A stretch of 64,000 nucleotides of DNA. Origin: Dillenia suffruticosa (Eukaryota > Streptophyta > Magnoliopsida > Dilleniales > Dilleniaceae). Position numbers and translations under genes: made by a program. The notes beneath the pieces were generated by a model, which had not been told where the DNA came from, did not search any database, and saw only the letters and a program-made list of their open reading frames with translations. Shown here piece after piece: positions 1 through 11,052 of the stretch (positions within the stretch are counted from its first letter, which is position 1; each line of letters begins with the position of its first letter). The stretch is from positions 18,675,701-18,739,700 of the forward strand of contig JAVTVX010000004.1 in NCBI GenBank assembly GCA_033439265.1, given 5' to 3'.

Positions 1-3000
1 AGGGTTAACAGAAGGTATTTGAGAGATGGGTGATTAGAAATGTGCCTCTTTTAACAAACTTCAAGAGACCTTCCATTGTGGCTGTAGTGAAAGAGTGTAC
101 CTTGTGTGCAGAGTGATTAGCCTTCATATTGACAAATTTTCAGTGTAATGCAAGATAAACCAGCCTTTATGGGTCATGAAGAGGTTCTAGTATCTAAAAT
201 CATCTCATGTATGAAGGATGACTCGGTGAATAATATCAAATATGATATCAAAATTATTTTAAATGATAATATTGCGGATTCTGAGTTTTATCGGCTGGTT
301 CAAAGGGATTGGATCATCAATTTGGTTATAATGTCCATTTTGTATCTATCTAAAAGAGAACAAATGGAGTTAGTTGGTGTTTCAACAGGAGAATTATAAA
401 ATTGCAAATTAATTTTATGAAATTCTATGTTGTTTAGCGGGGTTTTGGTTCTTAGACTAGCTTTCAAAAAGATGTAGTGGCCATAACTAGGAATATTTGC
501 AGAGAAAATTATATTAGTAAGTTTGGAGAGAGTTCTTCAACACTCACACCTAAAAACAAAAGGGTGCGGTGAGTTTATAAGTGATATTCAATTCTTAATG
601 GAAAGTGACAAATCTATGGAGATTGTCATTAATGTTGTCCCAAACAAGCAACCTAAGAAGGGGGCGGGGGGAGGAATTGGTTTTAAAAAATAAAAAATAA
701 AAGATATAAAACCAATGTCAACTCAAAAACCCTTGCACACAAAGATGATAACGTAACTTAGATATGACTGTAAAAATAGATATGTGTGCTGTAGATTATG
801 AGCAATATATGGTAAATAATAAGCAAGATGCAGTAGAAAAATTACTAGCAGTGCTTGCACAAAAGTAAAGAGTTAAAGGAGAGATTACTTAAGAGGATTT
901 ATCCTAATTTCTCACAACATGTGGGTAGTCTGGTCCCTAGGGGTGGCCCTGAGATTTACTTCTATTTCTTTAAGTTGTTCCATTAACTACACCGATAGTT
1001 GAGTTCTCTTAGTCCCTTCAAGAACACAACTATTTTTCTTCTCCCAATAAGTAACTGAGCAGAATACGATTACAACCAACATGTATTCAACTTATGAATC
1101 TCCTCTTTTCTTTCTAGAATAGAGACATCTCAATAAGGCTTTTAGGCATTAAAAAGAAAGTAGGATAACACAAGGTAATGGTCTCAGTTTTTCTGCTAAT
1201 TTTTGCTCTCTGCTACTTGTACACTTTGCTGCCTTTTTACTACTGTCTACAACTCTGTTTTCCTTGCATTGCTTTTTTGCCAAACAGGCAGTCTTCTCTT
1301 TAAATGGTCGTTGATAGAACTAGCCGTTACTTGAAATTCGGTTGACTTCAAGTTCTTACCTTTTAAAAACATGTTGTGAGGAAACAATTCCACAATCTCT
1401 TGCTTGAATCTTGAAATTAGTTGGTGTCAATCTTTCCTCTTAACAAATTTGGAAGGGGAAAGCTTGATCTTCAAATAGAAAGTGATTGAATGACTTAATT
1501 CTATGTATGGGATGGTGCAAGACCTTGATTTGTGGCAAGCTTGGGAAATGTATTTCCATTTTGGGGACATGATTAATTTGGAAGCTGAATATTCTAATTC
1601 GTGTCATGCAACTGTTGACAAAGATCATGGGAGATATTGTGAGGCTTTGAAAATAAATAGGATTGGCACAAAGATGGTAGAGAGGGATTTCAAAATATGA
1701 TCGCTTGTAGGGGATTATGAGTATAACGTGTAGGTTCACAGAGTTGGGGATTATTGAACAATTGTCTTGGGTTTAGTTTGGTAAAAGATCCAACATGCTT
1801 TTAAAAACAAGATGGCTCCACATGAGTGTTCAACCCAACAATAATTGTAGAGATCTTGAGATATTTGCACACTAAGTAGCTTTTTAAAATAATTTTAATA
1901 AGTTTTTTATCTTCACAAATTCATAGTAGGTCCGATAATTAACTTTTATATTTTTAGTTGTTTTCCAAGTTGTTTGTGTCGTTGTCGAGGTTAGTGTTCT
2001 TTTAGAGTCTTTGGCTTTGTAGAAATGGGGTGGGGTGGAACTATCTTAGTGTTCTCTCCTTTTGGTCTTCTTGTTTTCTTGTGAATAAATTTCTTTTTTT
2101 ATGATAGAAAGGGTAAAGTGTCTAAGGTGATGAATATGAATGAAGGACAGATTAGGGTTTATCAATAGAGGAGTTGTGAACTCGACATGTGGTCTAGGAT
2201 AGTGGGTTGATGTTGATACTCACTTTTTAAGTTGAAGAAGTGATATGAGCTGAGGTTAAAGTTGGTTCTCACTTATAAGCAAGGTTCTTTCTGATTATCA
2301 TTCGAGGAAGAAGTGATATGGAAAGCATTGAAAGTTTATTTTTAGTATTTAGACTTGTAGGTTCCATTTTTTAGATATTTCTTTCATTAGTTTGTTTCTA
2401 ATTTTCATGGGATTGTCTTACAATTTGTTTTACTATTTGTTTTCGTGTTTTGCCTATCTACCATTTGATAAGTTTTTTTACCTGGCATAGTAGTTTAAGG
2501 TGCAAATTTGGAAATTTTCTAAAAGTATGTCTTTACTATAACAAAAAATAAAACCTCGGTATGCATAATGTAATATTAAAAAAATGTGTTTCCTGAATTG
2601 TAAAAGTAAAACAAAATAAAACAAAATATTAGGTGGTCTTTGTTAATTTTCTTGTTAGGGGCTCCAAACCTTTGGGCTGGATTGATTCCATGGGCCTAGG
2701 TATATCCCTTATCCTTAGCTAGGCAGTTACTTAGGCATTCTTGTCCTCTTGGTGGTGACCAGTTGAGGATAAAGGTTTTTGTTGGGTTTCAATCACTCTA
2801 CCTGCATTTAAAGTGCTCATTAGTGAGTGACTTGCCACTAGGTGAATCCCATGGGGTTGCCTTTCTTTCATGTAGATGATGTTCACTAGAACTTCTGGTT
2901 CTCTCCCTCATCGTTCCTTATCAATAAAATTTTAATTTATGCTGAATTTTAGCCAGACTGCAATTGCAGGAGAAGTTATTATGGCCATATCGTATAAGAG

Positions 3001-4560
3001 TTTTTGGGTTGCAGCTCTATATTAGAAAATGGTCAAAGTAAGAAACCTGGGACACCCAAGCTTTTCTCTGGGCACTGTTGTAGATTGAGATGAACCTTGG
3101 CTGGTGTTGGTTAGGAATTCAAATCTTTTCTTTTTCTCCTCATTAATAAGTTGTCAGGTAATTACCAAACAATGTAAAAAAGATCCATAAAATTATTTAG
3201 TTCGGAATTAGGTTCAAATTATGCAATGGCCTCTCTTCTTGCATGGGCTGCGTCTCAGTGTTCCCTCACCACAAAGTGGCAGGAGTTTTGTGCATTGAGA
3301 TGCCTAGCCTGTGAGAGATTACAATTTTTTTAAATGCACATCTCTGCACACTTACACCAGTTTTGTTATAGCTAAATTACCCAAAAACAATATTTTGTAG
3401 CATAAAATTAGCTCATGCAGACTTCTATTCAATCCTTTATCAAAATTTTTAGTTCTCTTTATGATAGAAATTTGTAGGTTTGGGTCATGAAAACTAAAAT
3501 AGGCATTGTTGCAATTATGTTTCTGTTCTAGAAAAACTAGGTTGTGGCATCTGATGTGTTCAAACTTGTGAGGACTGATTCAATGAATTAAAAAGGGGAT
3601 CATGAACATTTTTGTTGTAAATAGCATGAGTGAGAGCATCTTCAATACTGATCATCATTGGAGAGGAAAAAATGGCTTCCATGTTTGCACAAAGTGACGC
3701 TATATATGGTCAAGGGCTAACAATATTAGGGTGCGGTTTTGAGTGGGTATTGCATGCCCAATGAGAATGAATATATGATGGGTATTAGCAGATTATAGAT
3801 CAGGCATATTGTTTTTTCCTTGTTACCATGACTCAAGTAATGTACTATTTTCAACTGCTTGGAGTCAGATATAACTACAGCAAAAGACATTTTCCAGTTG
3901 GTCAAAGCTTCCTCTCTGATTTTTTTTTTTCTTCTTATTGTCATGATATGGTGTACCTGCTTCTGCATCTTTCCACAATTACAACACCTTGTTGAACTGT
4001 TCTTTTTGGTTCACCCATAGGTATCCCATTATATGCTATGTGTGTGTGTCTATACATATACAACTCAACTCAACTAAGCTGTAGTCCCAACATTGTGGGG
4101 TCGGCTATATGAAGCTAATTGTTTTGTTCATATCTATTGTAGTTAAGATGAAGTAACGTAATAATTTATAGTTATGCTCAAATAATTAATATATATACAT
4201 ATATTTATGATTGTCATACATATGTCTAATCTACTCCTTTCTTTGCTTGATCTGCTAATTTAGGCTGTGGGTATTAAATTTGAATTTTCTTTTTTGCTGA
4301 CTTATCTCCAAATTTAATTCAAAATTCAACAGGTTTACCTGTGATATGTGTGCCATAGGAGGCAATTATGATGGCTTTTGGACCTGAATCTCCAATTTTT
4401 CTTTAAGTTCTGCCAGTATATAAGCTTTTCACATGTAAACTGTGAGACCATGTTCACTCATGCTGATATTATGTTATTGACTGCATGAATAAGAACCCTT
4501 TTGCAATAGTCCTTTATTCACCTTTTGTCTGTTCTTCAGCCTGATATACATTTACCTAAT
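1..4560. other. Intergenic DNA upstream of the hAT-derived gene; no gene recognised
   Basis: AT-rich sequence with only short open frames on both strands. The longest near the left edge (148-399, +, 83 codons) has no recognised domain and no supporting splice context. The frames at 1440-1739 (-) and 1503-1700 (+) overlap each other on opposite strands, which is typical of chance. About 2640-2940 and 3200-3320 have a more balanced base composition and could be old retroelement remnants, but no domain can be named. The right end should contain the promoter and 5' UTR of the gene at 4584, because a pyrimidine-poor but usable splice acceptor (atgcag, ending 4565) lies just before its start codon. 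Confidence 0.5.
4061..4118 (+). repeat. Short dispersed plant repeat motif (SINE-like, copy 1)
   Basis: The segment has the pattern CAACTCAACTAAGC, then a short spacer, then GGGGTCGGCTATATG. This motif pair recurs across many dicot genomes in SINE-like or MITE-like repeats. A second, more diverged copy (CTCAACTAAGCCTTAA, then TTTGGCTATAAG) lies at 28022-28080 inside an intron of the DnaJ gene. The ends cannot be fixed and no target duplication was found, so family assignment is tentative. Confidence 0.35.
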
Positions 4561-4583
4561 GCAGGATATCTCATCTTCCTTGG

Positions 4584-6602
4584 ATGGACAACCCTACTGA
4601 TAACCACGAGATTCTTAATGCAGACAGCCAACCAAATAAGCGCAGGAGAAAGAAGTCTATAGTCTGGGAGCATTTTACAGTGCAGACTGTTAGTGCTGGT
4701 TGTACCAAGGCCTACTGTAAGCAATGCAACAGATCGTTTGCTTATATTACTGGTTCCAAGCTGGCAGGGACTAGCCACCTAAAAAGACATATTGCCTTGG
4801 GTATCTGCCCTGAAAGCCGTCGTAATCAGGAGACAAATCAGTTGGCTTTTTATTCTCCTGAGCCGAAAACTAATAGTACAGGTCCACCAAAAAAGCGCAA
4901 TAAAGTAAGCAGTGGATCAGCTAACATTCCATTTGATCAGGACCGCTGCAGCCATGAGATGGCTAAAATGATTATTTTGCATGAGTATCCACTAAATATT
5001 GTGGAGCATAGTGGCTTCATTAATTTTTTGCAGGCTTTACAACCCCAATTTAACATGGTGAGCTGTAATACTATTCAAGGGGATTGTGTGGCTTTGTATA
5101 TGAGGGAGAAGCAGAGCCTTTGGAATCTTATCTGTGGAATTCCTGGTCGGGTCAGCCTTACTTTGGATTTATGGACTTCTGATCAAACTCTAGGTTATAT
5201 TGTCCTTACTGGGCATTTTGTTGATTGCGATTACAAGCTGAATAGGCGTATCCTCAATGTTGTGATGGTACCATGTCTGGATTCAGACAATGCTTTGAAT
5301 CTTGCTGTTGTGTCTAGCTTGTCTGACTGGGGTTTGGAAAGCAAGCTGTTCACTCTCACTTTAGATGAATCTGTCTCAAATGAAACTGTGATGGGAAATC
5401 TCAGAGGTCTACTCTCTGTGAGAAACCCTTTCATGCTTAATGGTCAGTTGGTGATTGGAAATTGTTTTGCTCGTGTCATAAGTCATCTTGTACAAGATGC
5501 ATTGGGGGCTATGAGTCACACCATCAAGAAAGTTCGTGACAGTGTGAAGTATGTGGTGACTTCAGAATCTCATGAAGAAAAGTTCCTTGAGCTGAGACAA
5601 CAACTTCAAGTCCCTAGCACAAGCAGTCTTTCAATCGATGATCAGAAAAGGTGGGATACAACTTATCACATGCTGGTTGCTGCCTGTGAGTTGAAGGAAG
5701 TCTTTGCTTGCTTGGATACTTCATATCCTAGTTACAAGGAATCACCTTCAATGGATGAATGGAGGCAAATAGAAACTCTATGTGCATACTTAAAGCTTTT
5801 TCATGATTCTGCAAACATTTTGGTATCCACAGCATACCCAACTGCCAATACATTCTTCCATGAAGTGTGTAAAATTCAGTTGGAGTTGACACATGCTTCC
5901 GTAAGTGAGGATCCCTTGGCTAGCAGTCTGACCAGACCTCTGTTAGAAAAGTTTGATAAGTATTGGAGGGACTGTTGTTTGGTGTTAGCTATTGCTGTTG
6001 TTATGGATCCAAGGTTCAAAATGAAGCTTGTTGAGTTTAGCTTCTCTAAGATTTATGGTGAGGGTGGTGAGGCATGGACCAAGATGATAGATGATGCTAT
6101 TCATGAACTCTTTCTTGAATATATCACATTAACTCTTCCTGAAGCTACGGCTTTCGAAGAAGTGGCGGGAAATGACAATGACAGCAAAACAGAAACAGAA
6201 ATGCCTGAGCCTGATGGAGCAAGCCTTCTCTCTTCTGCTGAAGGATTTTCAGATTTTGATGTCTATATCTCTGAAATTTCAAGTTCCCAACAGACCAGAT
6301 CAGAACTAGATCAGTATTTAGAAGAGTCTCTTTTGCCTCGGTCACAAGACTTTGACGTTTTGAACTGGTGGAAGGTGAACAAATTTAAGTACCCATCTCT
6401 CTCCAAAATGGCATGTGATATTCTATCAATCCCTGTCTCTACGGTAGCTCCTGATTCTGTTTTTGATACTGTAAGCAAAAAGATAGATAGCTATCATAGT
6501 TCCCTGAAACCAGTCGTGCTCGAGGCCCTTGTGTGCACCAAGGATTGGCTACAGTACAGTGCAACAGAGCTTTCTAATACAGTTGTGAAAATGGAGTTCT
6601 AG
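4584..6602 (+). CDS. DAYSLEEPER-like BED zinc-finger / hAT-transposase-derived protein
   Basis: An uninterrupted 672-codon frame. A basic stretch (NKRRRKK, residues 18-24) suggests nuclear import. A BED-type zinc finger follows at about 27-75, with C45, C48, H65 and H69 as likely ligands. Next comes a hAT RNase-H-like core with the LTLDLWTSD motif (D195, W197), and a C-terminal hAT dimerisation region at about 573-657 containing LNWWK and the ILSIPVS motif. Length and order match the plant DAYSLEEPER/RICESLEEPER group, domesticated hAT proteins that bind DNA and are needed for development in Arabidopsis. No hAT terminal inverted repeats or 8-bp target duplications were seen around it, which favours a domesticated gene over a mobile element. 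An acceptor-like atgcag ending at 4565 suggests a 5' UTR intron. The start chosen is the first ATG after it. Orthology to DAYSLEEPER itself rather than a paralogue is not settled. Confidence 0.88.
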   Translation: MDNPTDNHEILNADSQPNKRRRKKSIVWEHFTVQTVSAGCTKAYCKQCNRSFAYITGSKLAGTSHLKRHIALGICPESRRNQETNQLAFYSPEPKTNSTGPPKKRNKVSSGSANIPFDQDRCSHEMAKMIILHEYPLNIVEHSGFINFLQALQPQFNMVSCNTIQGDCVALYMREKQSLWNLICGIPGRVSLTLDLWTSDQTLGYIVLTGHFVDCDYKLNRRILNVVMVPCLDSDNALNLAVVSSLSDWGLESKLFTLTLDESVSNETVMGNLRGLLSVRNPFMLNGQLVIGNCFARVISHLVQDALGAMSHTIKKVRDSVKYVVTSESHEEKFLELRQQLQVPSTSSLSIDDQKRWDTTYHMLVAACELKEVFACLDTSYPSYKESPSMDEWRQIETLCAYLKLFHDSANILVSTAYPTANTFFHEVCKIQLELTHASVSEDPLASSLTRPLLEKFDKYWRDCCLVLAIAVVMDPRFKMKLVEFSFSKIYGEGGEAWTKMIDDAIHELFLEYITLTLPEATAFEEVAGNDNDSKTETEMPEPDGASLLSSAEGFSDFDVYISEISSSQQTRSELDQYLEESLLPRSQDFDVLNWWKVNKFKYPSLSKMACDILSIPVSTVAPDSVFDTVSKKIDSYHSSLKPVVLEALVCTKDWLQYSATELSNTVVKMEF

Positions 6603-8137
6603 GTTGGTTTTGGTTATAGCTGTCAATCATGATGTTTTGGTTAAAATAGTCACTAGCTTCTGTGCTTATTCGTCTAAATCTTGTAGTTAGAACTAGATAA
6701 AGGGTTCTTCTGTTGACAGTAGTTTGAGAAATTTTCCAGCATTGTTCAATGCATTTCATTCTTTTTGTGAGATAAGCTCTCTCCATTCTAACTTGTCTAT
6801 AATCCTGAACTCCTTTCTTGCCTAGTGCTTTTAGTCATCCATTCTTGCATACTTCATTTTTCCTAAATATAAACGACGATGTGGAGGATACCTTGTATTG
6901 ATGGCAACAACTTGCAAAGTTACTAATGGCATATATCTGGAAAAAAATTGGAGTAATAACATAAGAAAAATGGCATACATACATTCTGGATCCATTTCAT
7001 ATTTTTTTGGTATTATATTAACCGGTATTCGGAGTCATATTATAATAAATCTGATTCGAGTGCTTGTTGAGTTTATTTTAGAGAGTAACTCTTTTAATAT
7101 AATTTTTTCAGTTTTCAAATTTAAAATGAGACTAGCTTTCTTATTAACTAAGCCGACTGTCTATGGGTCAAGATCTGCTTCATATAATATAACAAAAATG
7201 CTGCTCAAAATAACATTTTGCATTTCTCTAAAATAATTTTTGATTTGTCTTCTTCTATCTAAAAACTCATATCTAAATACCTACAGTTAAATGTCAAAAT
7301 TTTTCTTTTTCTCAAGTAAAGTACTTTATATTTTTGGTATTTGATCCATTCTAAAAGATAGCTTTTCCTTTAGTAATTGTGATCATCGCTATAAAAGCAA
7401 CTTTAATCGATTTTTTTTTTTTTGGTGAATTAAATTAATATCACTTATTTATGCTTTTATTGAGCGATGAAGCTACGGGTCCCTCCAAATTCTCAAAAAA
7501 AAAAAAAAAAAATGTATATATACTCATCGGTTACATTTTAGTAAATACTATTAAAAACCCTAAAAATTATTTTAAAAATTTTAATAATACTGCTAAATTC
7601 TTCTGAAATGATATTTTCTTTAAAAATTATTAATTTTTTTCCCTTCTATCATATACGATATTGCATATTATATTTTGATATTTAATATAAATTTTTCATT
7701 TCATCCATTTTTTATGCCCCGACTCTATATGTTTTGATATTGGAGACTATTATTACCAATACCATTTTTTTTTTCTATCTTTCCCGTCTACATTCTTCTT
7801 CCATGTTTTAGTTTGTGATAGTTTCTTGTTCAAATTGGCCTTTACTTGTCATGCAGATTAATAAAAATGTATCTTTTTTGTTTGAAGCCTCTCTTGTTCA
7901 TTGATCATTGAAGAAAATGAATTTCTTTCCCCTTTTGGGTCGAGGGAAGGAGCGACGATCACTCAAATTCAACTATCAGATTACGAAATATGATGATGAT
8001 GATGATGATGATGATCCTGGGTCTGGATTTATAGCTGGGAAAAAAATCCTGGGGTCAATGTTGAAATATCATGAAATTGAAAACATAAGTCCATTTTTAG
8101 AGAGAGGGAGAGAGCAATATAATCCCCCACATAATAT
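6603..8137. other. Intergenic, AT-rich; promoter of the next gene at its right end
   Basis: The 3' flank of the hAT-derived gene, then strongly AT-rich DNA with homopolymer A and T runs (7411-7424, 7495-7512). The open frame at 6898-7236 (+) is low in complexity and unrecognised. The last 150 bases should be promoter and 5' UTR of the gene starting at 8138. They include the (GAT)8 tract and a GAGA-type stretch near 8100-8114. Confidence 0.45.
7992..8015 (+). repeat. (GAT)8 microsatellite
   Basis: Eight perfect GAT triplets about 120 bases upstream of the start codon at 8138. It would read as a run of aspartates in one frame, but that frame (7908-8228) overlaps the real coding exon in a different phase, so the tract is probably leader or promoter DNA. 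Confidence 0.9.
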
Positions 8138-11006
8138 ATGGCCGCGTCAATTTCCAACGTGGCCGGGATTCATTCCCACTTCGGCGGTCTCCGTCGTCCT
8201 TTTCCAGTGGCAACAGCGACGGTGTTAACCTTCTCCAGGATGATGCGGAAGCAATTTTGTATTGTTGGCGCTATGAATCCGCAAGGCGATGAGCATGGTT
8301 CTAACAACAAGAGCACCTTCAATGCCTTCATATCTCAGGTATCTCTCTCTATAAACTATTGAAATAGATCCAAATGAGTTTCATTGATTATTAATTTAGT
8401 CGATTTTTATAATTAATTTAATCAATTATTATGATTAATTTAAATAATTATCGATCATTCAATCATAATGATCGATTTAGTCAGTTATTATGATTGATTT
8501 AATCGTTACGATTAATTTGATTAATTATATATATATTTTGTTGATTTAATCAATCATTAAAGTGATTTAATCAACCATTATATATTTGGTTGAATTAGTT
8601 AATGATTGATTTATTTGATCATTATATATTTAGAAAATTAATTTTATTCGGATTATTTTCCTTCTCACCATTTTTATTTCAATTTCCTTCATTTTCTCTA
8701 ATGACTAGTTCTTGTATAAATAGGATATCTCTCCACACCTTATAATTAAACAAGTAGGGACAATCTTCTCTCTTAATTAGTTTTTTCTTATGGGATAATT
8801 CTCCCTTTTGTAATGTTCTTTAATAATCAATACAAAAAAGATTATTTTCTTCATTCTTTTTTTCTTCTTCTTTTTTGTATTCTTAATATTATATTTTTAA
8901 TTTTATCTTAATATAGTTTTCCTACATAAGAGTGGTTCTAAATTGCATATCTAGAAATATACAAAAAGTCTACTATCCACATTAAAATTTTTTAACATTG
9001 CATCAAAGCAAATTTCGATTCATTTCTCTTCGACATTAGGTAATCCTTTTTTTTAAATCAATTCTTTTCATTCACAACCATCATTTCCCATTTTTCTTAC
9101 CTATTCAAATTATTTTCAATGGGTTGCTCATATTAAAAGATACTTAAACTCAAGAAAATTTTTTAGGTCACATTACAAACGATTCTTTTGAGAAGTCGGA
9201 CCCAACATTCGAAAAATAGAAAATAAGGGATGATCAAGTATTCATCCAACTCACAGGTTCCATGGATCAAACTCATAGAGCTATAGTCACTTACTCTCCA
9301 AACTCTAAAATGCTGTGGGATCAAATGTATAATCTTTATGGGACAAGAGTCAAATTTAAAAAGAGTTTTCAAGATAAAGAGGCAGATCGCCAATATCAAG
9401 AAAAATGAGGAGGATCTCTCCCAACTCTTCGGTGAATATGAAAACCTTTAGAACAAACTCATGACCTTGAGGCTGATCATGACAAACCTCAAAATTTTAC
9501 AAAAAAGAGAAGGTGAAAACAAGTCATTTGGGCTTCTCATTTTTCTTGGAGAGCAGTTCACACATGTTTGCCCAAAAATCTTTCGAATGAAGGATTTTTC
9601 ATTCTACCAAGAAGCGAGATCCATAATCCAACGAGTACAAGCAAGCATGAAGCTTGAGAATGCTTCTCAATCCAAAGTAGAAGGCATGGTTGACTACAGA
9701 AGAGCAAGTAGCCAACAAGGTGCAGCACGTGGCCAAAATAGTATGTACTCATTGCAAAAAGCCAAATCATTCACAAAAAAGATGTTGGTTTCTTCATTCT
9801 CGCCTAAGACGTGAGCACCGAAGAGAAAGGGCTAAATCTCCTTAAACAAGGCCTAGAATGCAGCACTTGAGTTGACTATCGAGAGTATCGTATCAAAAAT
9901 GCTATTCAAGCAAATAACAACCAATCTAGATACTTACTTAAACTCAATTTCTAATTTCCAAAATTGGTTAATAGATTTTGATTGCGACCATTAGATGATT
10001 AGAGACAAAAAGAAATTTAAAAAACTAAAATCTCCCCCAAACCATAAAACAGTCAAAGTTACTAATAGACATAATTTAATTATAAGAGAACTCGGGAAAG
10101 TTAAATTTTTTGGGAAAAAAAAAACTCTAATACTTTATATATATTATCGAATTATCCTCTAATTTTATATTTATTAACAAAATTATTAGAGACCAAAATT
10201 GTAATTGATCATGACACTATTGTTTTTTAAGATTTCAAAACAAATCAAATGATTGGCAGGGGATTTAGGAGAAACAATCTATATTTTTTGAATCCAAATA
10301 ATCATAAACACACGGCATATCAAGGAGAAAGATATTTTTTGTGGCATGCTAGGTTAGGTCATCCGAGTAAACAAGTTTTGAAATTTATTTCCAACAAAAA
10401 AGTGTGAAAATAGACGTTGCGAATATTGTATTTTAAAAAAAATAAAAACTCGAATGCATTATCCGATTTCGGAAATTTATAAAAATGCTTTTAATTTTGT
10501 ATATTTTGACATTTGGATATCCCTTATATATCTAGATAAGGTTTTAAATATTTTATATCTTTTATTGATCACAATACTAGATACACGTAGATATATAAAC
10601 TCATTTAAAAAATACAAGTATTTGAAACATTTAAAAGTTTTTATAATTATGTCACTAAGCAATACAACGTAAATATAAAAATATTTAAGATAGATAATGA
10701 GGGAATACATGAATCATGCATTCACAAACTTTCTTAAAAAAAAAAAGAATAATTCGTCAAACTTCACGTCTATACACTCTCTAACAAAATGGAGTAAACG
10801 AAAGAAAAAATCAATATTTATTTGAGATAGCAAGAACAATCATGTTCTATGTTAGCATACCTAAATTTTTTTAAAGCGTTACAGTTAGTATTACCGCTCA
10901 CTTAATTAACCGTTTACCTATTAGGATACTTCAAAAAAAATCTCACTTGGAAGTTCTCACTAAGACTAACAAACATTACTCACTTAAAAGTGTTTGGATA
11001 CATATG

Positions 11007-11052
<46 letters not shown>

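Noticed and set aside
148..399. 83-codon frame near the left edge
   Set aside because: No recognised domain, AT-rich composition and no splice or promoter context. It could be the end of an exon from a gene outside the window, but nothing supports this.
7908..8228. 106-codon frame with a poly-Asp run
   Set aside because: Created by the (GAT)8 tract and overlapping the better-supported exon at 8138 in another frame.
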